Counted from the stretch's first letter, positions 49,668 through 61,600 are shown. The stretch: 64,000 nucleotides of DNA from Chimonanthus salicifolius (GCA_013350335.1 CM023541.1:35704739-35768738), one strand, 5' to 3'. The notes: generated from the sequence alone by a model not told the origin. A program made the numbers and translations.

Positions 49668-52600
49668 TACAAAAGCACCTGCACTCATCACGAGGAATGG
49701 CTTCCTTTGTACATAGTGGATCATCCAAAGCACTGATGCAGAGGAGTGGCACTGATACATTTGCCACAAAACTTGCACTGCTACAATGACGGTAGTAAGT
49801 GTCCACAGTCTGATAAAACAGTAATACATCTTAGTTATTCAAAGTGAAAAACAAGAGAAGTAGATTAACAGAGGTATCTTAATCTTTCCAACAATATGCA
49901 TTTCTCATATAAAACGCAGGTGAAAGGACAAGTAGATCATACACACCTCAAACTTTCCAACAAGGCAAGTCGCATATTGATCAAAGTCACGAATAGAACG
50001 TGACTGTTAAAGCACCAGAAAGATAACGAAATGGATGAAGTTGGTTAGATAAATGCATCAGGAAATAAGTTTAAAATTCATGTGACATTGCAAAGATTCC
50101 AAAATAGATCCAAGAAATAGAAATCAAAATGTGTGATCGATCATTAAAACGTCTTGTAACAAGAAACAACCAAAATAAAGTTCAATGAAACAGAAATACG
50201 GAGGGTGCTCACTTTCCCCTATCAAAGGCTTGGAATTTCTCATTTGACTATTTGTTCAAAAAATTCATGAATTCAACACCATTGGCAGTCTAAACTTTAG
50301 CTTGATAAGATTGCTCAAGATTTGATTATTTGAGATCCAAAAGATTTCAACAGTAGATTTGGCAAGAGGTGAGTGCATCTGATAAGGTCAAATGCTTGGA
50401 TAAGAGGCGTGTGCACACACAAAAGTCTGAAAGTTTGAATGCCCCTAAGATCAAATGGTAAACAAAGGTGCAATTTTATCAAGTTTTAATCCCACAGCAG
50501 GTGATCCTGAAGAGAGTTCATGGTGTATTATTGTTGTGGGACCCGATATAGGATTAATAGTCCGACTCATCCTATTTTGGAAAGTCAACTGTGTGGTTGT
50601 ATGATTTATTGTAGACAAATATTTTTTATTTTTTTCTTTTTTGCCATCTAAATTGGCTTTTTTTTCCTATTTATTCATATATCCTCAAAGAGGAAAATAC
50701 ATCAATACAATATAGAGAAGAGTTATTCTCCACGTCTTCTCCTTTTCCCTTTTTTCTTTCAGAACAATTTTCTTAACACTTTCAGACGATTGTTTCTTGT
50801 TTTGTTTTACTGTTCCGCACCCGATCTTGATGTCATCTTCAGCTCCAGTTCCCAGAGGACTTCTGTAGCGGCCAATCTCTCCTTTAATTTTCCAGATCTG
50901 AGATTTTTTGTCTCAAGACTTACTGTGGAGTCCAAAGATTCTCTCTTCTGGGTTTGATCTAGTCACTGCGAGGACTCTGACGACAACACCCCACCCTTAC
51001 CTGTTGTTTTGGTGGACCCATCCTTCTGCAATGTAGTCTTGCAAACCTGCCTTCATCGCTTCTGTTTTTTCGGTTGCAACTTTGCCAGTTCTACTCCAGA
51101 AAACACACCTTCCTGAATCTCTACTTTGATTCGCTAGATCCAAGCTTTGTTTCCCATCGGACTTCTTCCACTCAAGTCGTCTCTGGCCCTTCTACACTCA
51201 CCTTAGGTTGACCACGGACAACGGTCAACAGTGGGCCCCCCTTTCTTGCTCTTCCTTGCTGCTGCTGGGAACGCCAGGAGACCCATTTTTTGGGCCTTTC
51301 TGCTTGGATCTGCTGGTTTCTGCCGCATCATCTCTTCTTCCCACCACTATTGGTGTCGCCTCCTACTAGTGCTGCAATCCCATGGACTTCGGTCAACAGT
51401 GGGCCCCCCCCTTTCTTGCTCTTCCTTGCCGCTACTGGGAACGCCAGTAGACCCATTTTTTGGGCTTTCTGCTTAGATATGCTGGTTTTTGTTGCATCAT
51501 CTCTTCTTCCCACCACTATTGGTGTCGCCTCCTACTAATGCTGCAATACCACTTGATTGCTATTGCCTTCATCATCAGTGGGCCCTATTGTTGCTCATCT
51601 GTTCTTCCAGATCTATCGTCGCCTGGTTTGGACTGTATCCATTGATACTCTTCTCATAGTTTTGCTAACTACTGCATTTGCTTGAGGATTTCTGTTTCGG
51701 GATTATGGGCTCATCTACTGAATCTCTTAAGGTAGCTTCTTCTTCTGGGGGATCTTCTTCGTCTACTTCTATTCCTGATATGGCTTCCTCTAGGTCCACT
51801 CATTTTGGCAAGATCGCAACAATTTTGTTGAATGAGACCAATTACTTCCAATGGTCTCACTCCGCCAAAATGTTTTTTGAAGCCAAGCAATTGTCCAACT
51901 ATATTGATGTCACTATCACCGAACCAACCAAGAATGACTCCTCATATCGCACTTGGAAAGCTAATAATTCCTTGGTCTAGTCTTGGCTACTTCACTCCGT
52001 GGAAGAACATGTATGTGGTATGCTTTATACTCTTCCGACTGCTAAGGATGTTTGGACACCATTCAAGCCTTGTATTCTGATGGTGACAATTCAGCACGCC
52101 TCTATGAGGTATATCAGACGGCATCTCATCTCCGGTAGGGGGAGCTCTCATTGATTCAACATTTTTAAAAAATGCAGACATGTTGGTTGTAGTTGGATCA
52201 ACTTGAATCTGTTAAATGTCAGCTTCAAGATGATGTTGTGTTCTATAAACAACTACTTGATTGACGACAGACATTTGAGTTATGGGCCTGACTAAATCCA
52301 GAATTTGAGCCTATATGTGCTCAACTGCTTGGGCAACGCCCTCTTCCTTCACTGGCTGAGGTCTACTTTGCCCTACTTTCGGATGATCGACATCGACTCG
52401 TTATGACTCCCTTTGTGCCGACTGAACGCTCTGCCTTGGTCACAACTCACTCCGTACCTTCTCCACCTCCTACTTCCCGTGGAAAAGATCCATCCTCTGA
52501 CACTCGTCGGGACACCAGAGGTCCACGGCGGAAAGGTACCGGTACCCATTTTTGCACATATTGCAAAATAACCAATCACTGTTGATTCGTGCTACAAATT

Positions 52601-55600
52601 TCATGCCAGACCGAAACATGCTCATCTCACTGATGCTCCTTCTCCTCCCTCTTCTAATGCGACTGGTGACATTGCACCCGTGACTCGACAAGAATTTGCC
52701 CTCTTACAACAACAGATGCAATGTCTTCAATCCTCTGAGGCTTCTCATACTGTCTCCTCCCCATTAGGTACTGGATACTCTACACATCATGTCTACCACC
52801 ATTCCTGGATTGTCGATTCTGGTGCTATTGACCATATGGCTGGTATATCCAACCTCTTCTCCTCCCTTTCACCTGTTTCATGTGGTAAAGTCAACTTAGC
52901 TAATGGCTCATCTACTGATATTATTGGGAAATGGAGAGTTCCAATTACTCCTAACTTGGACATTTCCTCTGTTTTGCATGTTCCCAAGTTGTCCTGCAAT
53001 TTATTGTTTGTCAGTGCCTTGTTCAATTCTTACAAGACTATGGTGTCAAATCCCAACTCTCCTGTGCATCTACAAATCAACAAAATGGTGTAGCTGAACG
53101 AAAAAACTGTCACCTACTTGAGGTCGCCTGCTCCCTTTTCTTTACCATGCATGTCCTGAAGTCATATTGGCCTGAAGCCATCTTAACCTCGTGTTATCTT
53201 ACCGACCGCATACCATCTCGGGTGCTGCTAGAGAAGTCTCCCCTTGACCTTATTTCCCTGCATAAACCCATCAACAATCCTCCTTTACGTGTTTTTGGGT
53301 GTCATCTTTGTTCACCAATTCTCTGTTGATAAACTCTCTCCCAGGGCTGTGCGATGTGTCTTTTTGGGATATTCCCCTTTCCATAAAGGCTACAAGTGTC
53401 TTGATCCCCTCACAGGAAAATCATGTGTTTCCATGGATGTCACATTTTTTGAGATGGTCCCATACTTCTGCCCCATCTGTTTCCTCCTCTTCTCCTGTTC
53501 TACCTCTCCTTCCTGGCGATACTACTCCATCTAGCACTGCCAAGCCTACTCTGGTGTATAGACACAGGCAACCCAGGCCTCCTCCACCTCCAGCAAACGC
53601 CACTATCCCATCTGCCCCTAGTCCAGATCCATCCACCACAACTAAGTCTGAACTTTCCATTGCTCTTTAGAAAGGTAAGCGTACTTCCCCTTGATCATTT
53701 TGTGTCTTATCACATTGTTTCTCCTTCCTATCACAGTTTTCTTATATCTCTAGACAACATTAAGATTCCTAAGCGGATTGACACTACCTTCGAAATCACT
53801 CCTGGAAAGTAGCCACGGATGAGGAATTAGCTACACTGGGAAAAAATCATACTTGGGATATGGTTCCTCTCCCTCTAGAGAAAAAACTCCATTTGTTGCA
53901 AATAGATATTCGCCATGAAACATAATCCAGATGGATCCATTGCCAGGTATAAGGCTTGTCTGGTTGCCAAAGGCTTCACGCAAACTTATGGGGTGGACTA
54001 TCAGGAAACCTTCTCGCCTATGGCCAAGATTACCTCTGTTCGGATCTTGATTTCCATCGCCACCACTCATGACTGGCCACTTCATCAGTTAGATGTGAAG
54101 AATGCTTTCTTTCATGGTGATCTCCAAGATGAAATATATATGCTCCCTCCACCAGGGTTTGTCAATCAAGGGGAGCCTCACTCTGTCTGCCGACTCAGAA
54201 AAGCTCTCTTTGGCCTCAAGTAGTCCCCACGAACCTGGTTTGAGAAGTTCAGCAGTGCTTTGTTACCTTATGGTTTCTCCAGATGTCAGATGGACCACTC
54301 TTTCTTTACCTACCATCTTCACATTATGGTAATGATTCTAGTGGTTTATGTTGATGACATTGTTCTCACAGGTAATGATGCTGCTGGCATTTCTACATTC
54401 AAAGAATATCTACGGTGCACATTTGATATTATAGATCTAGGGCTGTTGCGTTACTTTCTTGGTATTGAGGTCGCTCGTTTTTCTCGAGGGCGCGCTCTCT
54501 ATCTCAGTGCAAGTATGGGAAACTGATTTACCTCATTATCACCTGGCCCGATTTATCATATGCAGTTGGTGTGGTCAACCAATTCATGTAGGCTCCACGG
54601 GATACTCATCTTCATGATGTCTTTTGCATCCTTCGTTACCTTAAAGCTCATCCAGGCTGGGGATTGTTCTTGGCACGACAGTCTTCCCTCTCAGTTCGTA
54701 GATGTTCAGAAGCAGATTGGGTCAACTCTCCTAATGACCGCCGTTACACCATTGGTTATTGCATCTTCTTGGGCTCTGATTTGGTCTGCTGGAGTACCAA
54801 GAAGCAGTTTGTTGTTGCTTGCTCTAGTGTTAAAGCAGAATATTATACGATGGCTAATACTACGGCCGAGTTACTTTGGATCCGTCAGTTTCTTACAAAG
54901 TTGGGTTTTGCTCCCCTTGATCCGCTTATTATGTTGTGACAATTAAGCAACCATCAACATCGCCTCCAATCCGGTCTTTCATGAGAGGACCAAGCACATT
55001 GAGGTTGATTGTCACTTCCTTCGACAACATATTTCTGAAGGCCGGCTTGTCACTCCTCATCTGCAATCTAAAGATCAACTGGCAGATATATTGACAAAGT
55101 TTGTCCCTCGACATCAACTCACTTCGGTTATTAGCAAGCTGGGTTTGTTCGACATTTTCGAGCCAGCTTGAGGGGAGTGTTGTGGGACGCGATACAGGAT
55201 TATTGGTCCAACTTATCTTATTTTGGAAGGTCAATTGTGTGGTTGTATGATTTATTGTAGATAAATATTCTTTATTTGTATTTCCTTTTTTGCTACCTAA
55301 ATTGGTTCTTTTAAGAGGAAAATACATCAATACATTACAGAGAAGAATTATTCTCCACGTCTTCTCATTTTCCTTTTTTTCTTATAATTAAATTCTACAA
55401 TTATACCACAGAATGGTTATCAGTTGATAAATATACGTTATATATGTGCATATGTATATACCTACACATGTATACATACATGTTTAGGGTCATGATCAGG
55501 TCCAAGTATAGGTGGCGTACTTGGAGATCACAGGGGTCAAACACTAGTGGTTTTCACAGAATCGGTAGGGACTAAAGACTAATGAAGCCGAGCTTTGACC

Positions 55601-57723
55601 ATATGGGCAGGTTTAGGTGGTGGAAAATTAGTCATTGAGGGAGATTCATCAAATGCCATTAAATGGGCAAAAGACTTAAATCTCCCCCCCCCCCCCCCCC
55701 CTCTCTCTTCTCTTTTTCTTCTTCTCCTTCTCTCGGAGACTGATTACGATAGTTACGGAGATCAAGGCATTTGTTAGGGGACTTGAGGTATCCTTTGTTC
55801 ATGTAAGTCGTTCAATAAATGGGGTTGCAGACTACTTCTCCAAGAACGGCGTGGAGAAAACTGTGTTTGGCGTCTTTCATATCTGAAGAGTGCACCAAGA
55901 TGTTGGGACAACCTTATGGGTGGACGGCATTGAAAGGTTTATATATCGATATGGGGCCTAAAAATGAAGGCATTTAATTGGATTCACAATGTATGGTTAT
56001 CAAATCCCCAAGGACGTTTCAACCAATGTTGGGCATCACTCAAGACGTTTGGGCTTTGTAAATGATTTTGAGGGAAGATGCATTTGATAAGGTCAAATGC
56101 TTTGATAAGAGGTGCGTGCACACGCACACAAGTCTTAAAGTTTGGAAGCCCCTAAAGATCAAATGGTAAACAAAGGTGCAATTTTGTCAAGTTTTAATCC
56201 TACAACAGGTGATCCTGAAGAGAGTTCATGGTGTATTATGCCACAAAATGGTCATCAGTTGATAAATATAGGTTTTATATATATATATATATATATATAT
56301 ACATACACACATGTGTAGGGTCATGATCAGGTTCAGGACTTGTTGTGGAGTGCACCAAGATGTCAGGACACCTCATGGATGGGTGGGATGCAAGGTTTAT
56401 ATATCGATGTGGGGCGTAAAAATGAACGTGTTTAATTGGATACACTATGTATGGTTATCAAAGCCCCAAAGATGTTTCAACCCAATGTTGGGCATCACTC
56501 AAGATGTTTGGGCATTGTAAATGATTTTGAGGGACGAGATCATTGGTTAGATTGCAAGAGGCCGCACGAGCATCCAAATAATCAGGTGCGCAATCTCCCC
56601 ATGTGCAACGTGTACACGTGCACACGCATGTCTTTGCATGCATGATTGTGCATGCACCTATTGCGTTTGCCTCTTCTTTTTTTTTTTGAAATGGTTCATA
56701 TATTAATAGATAAAGGGCACCAAAGGTGCAAATACAGAAAAGTAAAAAAAAACCAAGAAGCAAAAACTGGAAAAGAAACCACCCAGAGAAAAGGCCAACA
56801 GATTGGCAACAACTCAAAACCTATTGCCTTTGCCTCTTCATTTCAACAATGAAAATTGCTCTTACAGCTGATTTCATATACAACTAACAATGCTACATTG
56901 ACCAGATAAGGATGAAAAGTAACAGACCTATCAACCATCCATGCAATCACCTACACATTTCATGCCACCTATGAATTAGCAGACATTGTAGACCCATAGC
57001 ACCAGTCTGACCATTTTATCATCCCACACCAGGACTAGACACTTCAAAAGCAAAAGACCATATCAGTGCATGTTGCAACTTTTCAAAAGCGAAAGACCAT
57101 ATCATGCATGTAGCAACTAAGCTCATAGTGCACAGTTACCCTATTATCTTATGACTAATTTCTTAAGGTAAAGCCTACCACCTGCTCCATTAAGACCCCC
57201 TAAAGTTCCTGATTAATGTACTTCATAATATTCACCAAGAAATTCATCAGCACTCAACAAAAGGAACGAAACAACGAAACAAACCTTCTTTATTCCTTCC
57301 CAATCAGCAAGTCGAGAATAGATGGGCTCATGTCTGCAGGAAACACGATCTTATTATTCCAGTATTTATTTTTTCTTTTTGAGAGAAAGAATGTTGAATT
57401 TTATGGAAGAAAGGGAAAGGACTAAATAACAGGAATTCTGCCAAGGAGAGATTAGGTAAGAACAAGTCCCCAGTGAACTATAGACTAAGAAGAAAAACAT
57501 ACAAGAGAATGGATTATCGTGTTTTGAAAATGAACCCACCAAATTTATTAAAAGCCTCAGGTTAGAAGGTAGAGAGGACATACAATTGAGCATAACCTTG
57601 AAGACCAATTGTGAGAAGTCTGTCATACAGCCTTTGCACAAGCTTACGGTTTATAAACCTGTCGCAAACCTGCAAAGAAGGCATTAAGGCATACAGCATT
57701 CTTCATCATATATGGGGCTCCCC

Positions 57724-57766
<43 letters not shown>

Positions 57767-58399
57767 ATCTAACAGATTAATTCATAATCTGCTGAGCACC
57801 TAGTAAACCAGCAGGAATAAAGACCCCACCTAGTCGCATATTATGATCATGACACTTTAAATGAGGTGGGACAAGTATCATTTGAGAGAGAGAGATGAGA
57901 CAAGTTTTGGCTGGGAACTGACCCACTAAGGCTGGTCCACTCGTGGACAAATCAGGCAAGTCAGATTAAGTGCAGTATCTCTCATCCTTATCACCCACAA
58001 CTTTTCAACTTAGAAGAAGAAGAAGAAAATTAAACCTCTCTTCCACTCTTCTAATCGAGTGATATTTGACTTTAATTATTAGACTTATTCTCTTTCAATT
58101 CATATAGAATCCATCTAGACCTTTTCCAGGAAAATAGCTATAAATGAAGAAAATGCTCAATTTAATAGCTCAGAATGTAATATTTACCACTTGATAAGGA
58201 ATAGCTATAATTCCAAACATCTTTTTTATCCCAGTAAGTGCTAGCCACAAGATCCAATGGAAAGAAGGAATAGGTATAACTCCAAACATTTTGATCACAA
58301 TTATTTTCACTGTTAACTCACCACAAGATCCCATGGAGAGCACACAGATGCAGCACCAGCAACAGGAGTACGCTCTCCATCCTCTCCAAGATATTTGAC
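40844..58399 (-). CDS. EMB8-like: EMB8-like alpha/beta-hydrolase, C-terminal part, 8 exons
   Basis: Exons, 5' to 3' on the minus strand: 58399-58322, 57669-57584, 57333-57285, 50003-49947, 49809-49679, 49521-49438, 43549-43480, 41314-40844. They total 1026 nt (341 residues plus stop). All introns are GT-AG and every junction phase agrees. Order of motifs: [99 protein letters not shown], with the likely catalytic Asp; [13 protein letters not shown], with the likely catalytic His; [12 protein letters not shown]. The long last exon (157 codons) ends in a hydrophobic helix, [20 protein letters not shown], and a basic tail. The nucleophile-serine exon and the start lie beyond 64000. Known for the family: alpha/beta-hydrolases first named from an embryogenesis-associated spruce cDNA; substrate unknown here. 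Introns carry several kilobases of transposons. Confidence 0.93.
42484..42571. repeat. (AG)n / (ATAGAG)n microsatellite
   Basis: GAGAGA runs separated by AGATAT units, in an EMB8-like intron. Confidence 0.95.
42690..43400 (-). mobile_element. RTE-type LINE reverse-transcriptase remnant
   Basis: On the minus strand, fragments read [20 protein letters not shown], then [11 protein letters not shown] (about 43390-43260), and further on [20 protein letters not shown], then [10 protein letters not shown] (about 42870-42760). These match the RT middle and C-terminal 'RWFGH' part of RTE LINEs. Frames are broken by stops and shifts. A 26-bp tandem duplication (CTGCCTCGGCACCTTTCTGT) is at about 43250-43300. 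Confidence 0.65.
44290..45127 (+). mobile_element. LINE (L1-type) 3' end with RNase H remnant
   Basis: Translated plus-strand pieces read [20 protein letters not shown] and [20 protein letters not shown], the L1-type LINE RNase H domain, broken by stops. The 3' end has TTTTAATAAATATATATTGC, then an A-rich tail near 45127. 5' truncated. Confidence 0.7.
45128..45830 (-). mobile_element. Ty3/gypsy reverse-transcriptase fragment
   Basis: Minus-strand frames give [20 protein letters not shown], then [20 protein letters not shown] and [15 protein letters not shown] with stops. These are the RT N-terminal motifs of gypsy elements. No LTR or other domain is attached. Confidence 0.75.
45832..48625 (-). 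mobile_element. L1-type LINE, 5' truncated and degenerate
   Basis: Starts with poly(T) (the tail) at 45832. Reading 5' to 3' on the minus strand: RT motifs [20 protein letters not shown] (about 48620), [24 protein letters not shown] (about 48290), [20 protein letters not shown] (about 48080); zinc-knuckle RT-associated domain with [20 protein letters not shown] (about 47080); RNase H with [20 protein letters not shown] (about 46680). The RNase H end, [17 protein letters not shown], is at about 46100. The segment with the catalytic FADD-type motif is missing. Interrupted by a copia solo LTR at 46217-46474. Confidence 0.85.
46217..46474 (-). mobile_element. Copia solo LTR inserted in the LINE RNase H
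   Basis: Minus strand TGTTGTGGGACCCACTTC to TTCTTCTACA, 258 bp, with a perfect 5-bp target duplication CTAAT (46212-46216, 46475-46479). Its ends match the LTRs of the copia element at 50532. One end carries an internal 29-bp duplication of the GTGGGTCCCACAACA segment. The LINE RNase H reading resumes on each side. Confidence 0.9.
49641..49668. repeat. (TA)n microsatellite beside an exon
   Basis: TA run 11 bp beyond the 3' edge of the EMB8-like exon 49679-49809. Confidence 0.95.
50532..55399 (+). mobile_element. Ty1/copia retrotransposon, 4.9 kb, defective
   Basis: The 5' LTR is about 50532-50778 and the 3' LTR 55178-55399; both begin TGTTGTGGGAC and contain TGTGTGGTTGTATGATTTAT and TATTCTCCACGTCTTCTC. 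The target duplication ATTAT is perfect (50527-50531, 55400-55404). The purine tract AGCTTGAGGGGAG precedes the 3' LTR. A typical tRNA-Met primer site is not evident after the 5' LTR. The element lies in an EMB8-like intron, antisense to that gene. Confidence 0.92.
51705..55171 (+). pseudogene. Copia gag-pol remnant, integrase core missing
   Basis: Gag start with [20 protein letters not shown] (about 51822). Protease with [16 protein letters not shown] (about 52797, D-S-G catalytic triplet). From the end of the protease region ([12 protein letters not shown]) the sequence jumps directly to [11 protein letters not shown] (about 53075), the integrase part just before its C-terminal domain. The integrase zinc-binding and most of the D-D-E core are absent. 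Then the integrase C-terminal region ([10 protein letters not shown]), RT ([51 protein letters not shown]) and RNase H ([14 protein letters not shown]). Several stops and frameshifts (for example after 54222) prevent translation. Confidence 0.88.
55495..55880 (+). mobile_element. LINE RNase H fragment with poly(C) insertion
   Basis: Plus-strand frames give [33 protein letters not shown] and [10 protein letters not shown] pieces of the L1-type RNase H. A run of about 20 C (55683-55702) and a CTT-rich tract interrupt it. Not present in copy 2 of the surrounding duplication. Confidence 0.65.
56670..56820 (-). mobile_element. Probable retroelement 3' tail fragment
   Basis: Poly(T), then GAAATGGTTCATATATTAAT and AAATACAGAAAAG, like a LINE 3' end read on the minus strand. 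A similar tail lies at about 57365-57430 and another at 6663-6710. No coding part. Confidence 0.35.
57725..57764. repeat. Poly(C) tract, 40 bp
   Basis: Uninterrupted C run 55 bp upstream (in gene direction) of an EMB8-like exon. The length may be affected by assembly or sequencing. Confidence 0.9.
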
Positions 58400-58959
58400 C
58401 TGGAATGAATAATCCGACTCAAAATTGAACATTTTTTATTCTCGAGTACGCAACAGAGCATTGCCAATTCATCATCAGAAAAAAGTGCCAAGTACTGGTG
58501 AGTTTTGTTTTAAGTAATTTATACTAGAAAGCAAAAGGCAGTTGAAACAAAGCAGATGCTGTCATGTTGTGTATTGTAACCATAATTCAGCTGAAGAGCC
58601 ACAAGTGGAAGCCATTTGATTTAACCAGAAGTGGTACTTTCTATTTTTGAATCAACATGATTTGAACCCACAACCATTGTGCTAGCAACAGCACACACCT
58701 TTCAACTACACTATTGGAGCTTGTCATAGCAGTGCAGAGTTAATAATCAAAAGATAAAGGAATTTTCAAAACCAAGGCTAGTCAAGGCAGAGTTTGGTCA
58801 CAAAGTTGTTTTCAACCCATGAAAAGCCTAATATCATGTGAGAAATCATCCACCTGACAAATGGCAAAAACCACTTTTATCTTTGCACCAGATTCATCTC
58901 ATGATAACAGTGAGGACACTGTCTGTACAAGTTCAGAACATGATATGATCACAACATAA

Positions 58960-59131
58960 CCCGGAGTGGTTGGCCTGGCGGTCAAGAAGCTACCCTCATG
59001 AAGGGAGGTCTTGGGTTTTATTCATGCTCAACATTTTCGGGCCACTCCCCATCGAAGAACTCGGTGTGTGTGTGCACATGCCCCGAAGGATTAGTCGGGT
59101 GAGACGTCTGAACACCTTCAGTCATAAAAAA
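58960..59131 (+). mobile_element. tRNA-derived SINE
   Basis: The start CCGGAGTGGTTGGCCTGGCG resembles a tRNA-like A box. GGTCTTGGGTTTTATTC is a decayed B box. The 3' part CCGAAGGATTAGTCGGGTGA and A-rich end are typical of plant SINEs. A probable target duplication AACATA flanks it (58953-58958, 59134-59139). Confidence 0.65.
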
Positions 59132-59399
59132 GAAACATATAATATTCTAGGACAACTAGTTTGAAACTTCATCATCAGCCCTCAAAGGGGATATTTGTTG
59201 ACAAATTCAAACCACTGTATCAGTAAAATCAATTCCACCTTAAACAATCAATAGATACAATGGACCCCGCCAATGGTGTAAATCTCCAATATAACCATGG
59301 ATATCCCCTAAAAAGTGAAAACTATTTTTTTTCCAAGTTAAGATGGCATGAGATGGGGCTTCACTCAATGAAGGTAGCATCAATGGGGCTACACTAAAA

Positions 59400-60125
59400 T
59401 AGGGGTGTTCATTCGTCCAAACCAAGCCCCCAAACAGTCCAAACCTGACTTAAATAAATGGGTTGGAATAAGCATTTTTTATCATCATGCCGGTCGGGCT
59501 TTTTTTGAAGACTTCCATGTATATAAATGGCTAGGCTCGAGCTTTTACTTAAAGCCCGTCGAGGGCCGTCGAGCTTCTAGGCCCATTTATTGTCTTATAA
59601 ATTATATACATATACTACAAGGTTGTACCTGGCACTGTTTATATTTTTTTTAATTTTTGTTTTGTAAATTGAAAATCTAACTACACAGTTTGAAAACAAA
59701 CTTAAATACCTACCACCTTTTAAAATTTCATCTCAAAATTCAATCTCTAACCACTTAATCTTAACAGTCGAAGTCGCCAACTTTGGCTGCTAAGATCAAG
59801 TGCCTAGAAACTGATTTTTGAACTAAAACTTTAATTGGTAGCAAGTCTTTAAGTCTACTTTCAATCTTTATGGTTATATTCTCAAGTTACAATTAAAAAT
59901 TTTAAAAAATAAAAACAGTGCCAAGTGCGACCTTGCAGCCAACTACAAAATAAACATGCTTCAAACGGCGGGCTTGGGCTTTATATATTTTAATCGGAAG
60001 GGCTAGACTTTGGCCTTAAAAGCCCGACATGCTTCGGACTGGCTTAGGCTTTTGTGGAAGTAAACGAGCTCGGGCCTTTTTTTTTTGGTAAAATCCAACC
60101 CAAACCCGTCCCGTGAACAAGCTTA
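59400..60125. mobile_element. hAT-like non-autonomous element, 726 bp
   Basis: Ends TAGGGGTGTTCATTCG and, inverted, CCCGTGAACAAGCTTA. The 8-bp target duplication is cactaaaa (59392-59399) and cactcaga (60126-60133), 6 of 8. Interior rich in GGGCTTGGGC and GGTCGGGC-type motifs. No transposase. Confidence 0.65.
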
Positions 60126-60385
60126 CACTCAGAGAAGTAGTATTGAAACGGGTTGCACCCGTTGGGACTGAACTCAAAGGGTCTACACCCAACAACAAGG
60201 TTGCATCCAAAGGGACTGCACATGAAATGGTCCAACTAACCTTTTGGGTTTTGTTAACCTGTTTCTAAACAAGGTTGGTCTTATTTGTTTTATGGATGTT
60301 ATAATTTCTTGTGCTTTCAAGATTTGGAGTCTCATCTCAAGATTCCTTTCCTTCCTCTGGTTCTTTTTGTTTTTTTTTTTTTTGT

Positions 60386-60418
<33 letters not shown>

Positions 60419-60898
60419 GTTCTCCTTCTTTCTAATAAAGTCACCATTTTCTGGAAAAAAAAAAAAAGAGAAGCAAGGTTTAGAGGTTCCACTTCCATTC
60501 ACATATCAACCTAAACAGTGCATTATGGGATTTTTAGTGTCATTTACACTTCAAAAATAGTTTCATCTGGATTCTTTGAGTCAGCTAACAGTAGCTGCTC
60601 TTGCTTTAGTTCAAGAATTAAGTCTTCATCAGTCCTCACTCAGAGAAAGTGAAATCAAGCGTCAATCAGCCGTCTCTAGCATTGATCATGAATTTTATAC
60701 CAAGTGACAAGTCTTTTGACCCTCACCTATGTCATCCACAGATCAAATCTTTGAAGACCCCACTTAAGGTTAGTCAAAAAAATATAATAATTGAAGGATA
60801 CTTACACAAACATGTAGGAAATAAAAACAAATAGTATAGAGTTGTACATGGTGGGCATAGTTTTGGACAAAGGAAAAATGCGTGAGATTCCATCCTTC
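60126..60898. other. Stretch between transposons in the EMB8-like intron
   Basis: Contains a 30-bp poly(G) run (60388-60417). No exon of the EMB8-like gene recognised here. Confidence 0.4.
60388..60417. repeat. Poly(G) tract, 30 bp
   Basis: Uninterrupted G run directly after a T-rich stretch. The glycine-rich frames crossing it are artefacts. Confidence 0.9.
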
Positions 60899-61309
60899 TG
60901 TAACGGCCCAGTCCATAAACAGGGCTTAAGGCTCGACCCAGCAAGATACTGTCCGCTTTGGGCCCACACGCGCACACACGTACACACGCGCGAGCCCGCA
61001 CAGTTTTTGGATTGGACCTGGTCCAAGTCCGGGCCCAAAACCGGTCTTGCTGGAAGAGGAGGGCAATGCTACTTATAACCCCCCTCTCAAACTCCTCAAC
61101 TTCCGATGTGGGACCTTATTTTCCACCCTCAAGAACACAAACACACTCCTACTCCCACTTTCACTCCTTTGGGCCGGCCCTCATGGACTAGGCCGTCTGG
61201 GCCGGGTCAGGGTCTCACAATCCGCCCCCCTAAGCCCAGAGCCGTCCCCGACTCAACCCAATGAATCTAGTGGAAGGTTGTAAGCCCACACAGTCCGAGT
61301 GCTGAACTT

Positions 61310-61322
61310 GGTTCTAATACCA
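61310..61322 (-). promoter_or_regulatory. Primer-binding site, first TRIM internal domain
   Basis: TGGTATTAGAACC on the minus strand, adjoining the middle LTR. Confidence 0.75.
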
Positions 61323-61587
61323 TTTCTAACGCCCCGGTCCATAAACAGGGCTTGAGGCTCGACCCAGCAAGATATTGTCCTCTTTGGGCCCACACGTGCA
61401 CACGCACGAACCCGCACGGTTTTTGGATCGGACCACTTTCACTCCTTTGGGCCGGCCCTCATGGACTCGGCCGTCTGGGCCGGGTCAGGGTCTCACAATC
61501 CGCCCCCCTAAGCCCAGAGCCGTCCCCGGCTTGACCCAATGAATCTAGTGGAAGGTAGTAAGCCCACACAGTCCGAGCGCTGAACTC

Positions 61588-61600
61588 GGTTCTGATACCA
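61588..61600 (-). promoter_or_regulatory. Primer-binding site, second TRIM internal domain
   Basis: TGGTATCAGAACC on the minus strand, adjoining the third LTR. Confidence 0.8.

Larger units (their letters stand above)
50368..56536 (+). repeat. Tandem duplication around the copia element
   Basis: Copy 1 is 50368-50531 plus 55400-56076. Copy 2 is 56077-56536. Shared blocks include AAATGGTAAACAAAGGTGCA, GATCCTGAAGAGAGTTCATG, CATCAGTTGATAAATATA and TTGGGCATCACTCAAGA. Copy 2 has the uninterrupted ATTATGCCACAAAATGG, the empty site of the copia insertion, and lacks the LINE piece at 55495-55880. Confidence 0.85.

Noticed and set aside
58960..59035. Possible tRNA gene
   Set aside because: Only box-like similarity; no foldable cloverleaf or acceptor pairing, and the 3' part is that of a SINE.
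60311..60560. Glycine-rich open frames
   Set aside because: Created by the poly(G) tract; no real coding sequence on either side.
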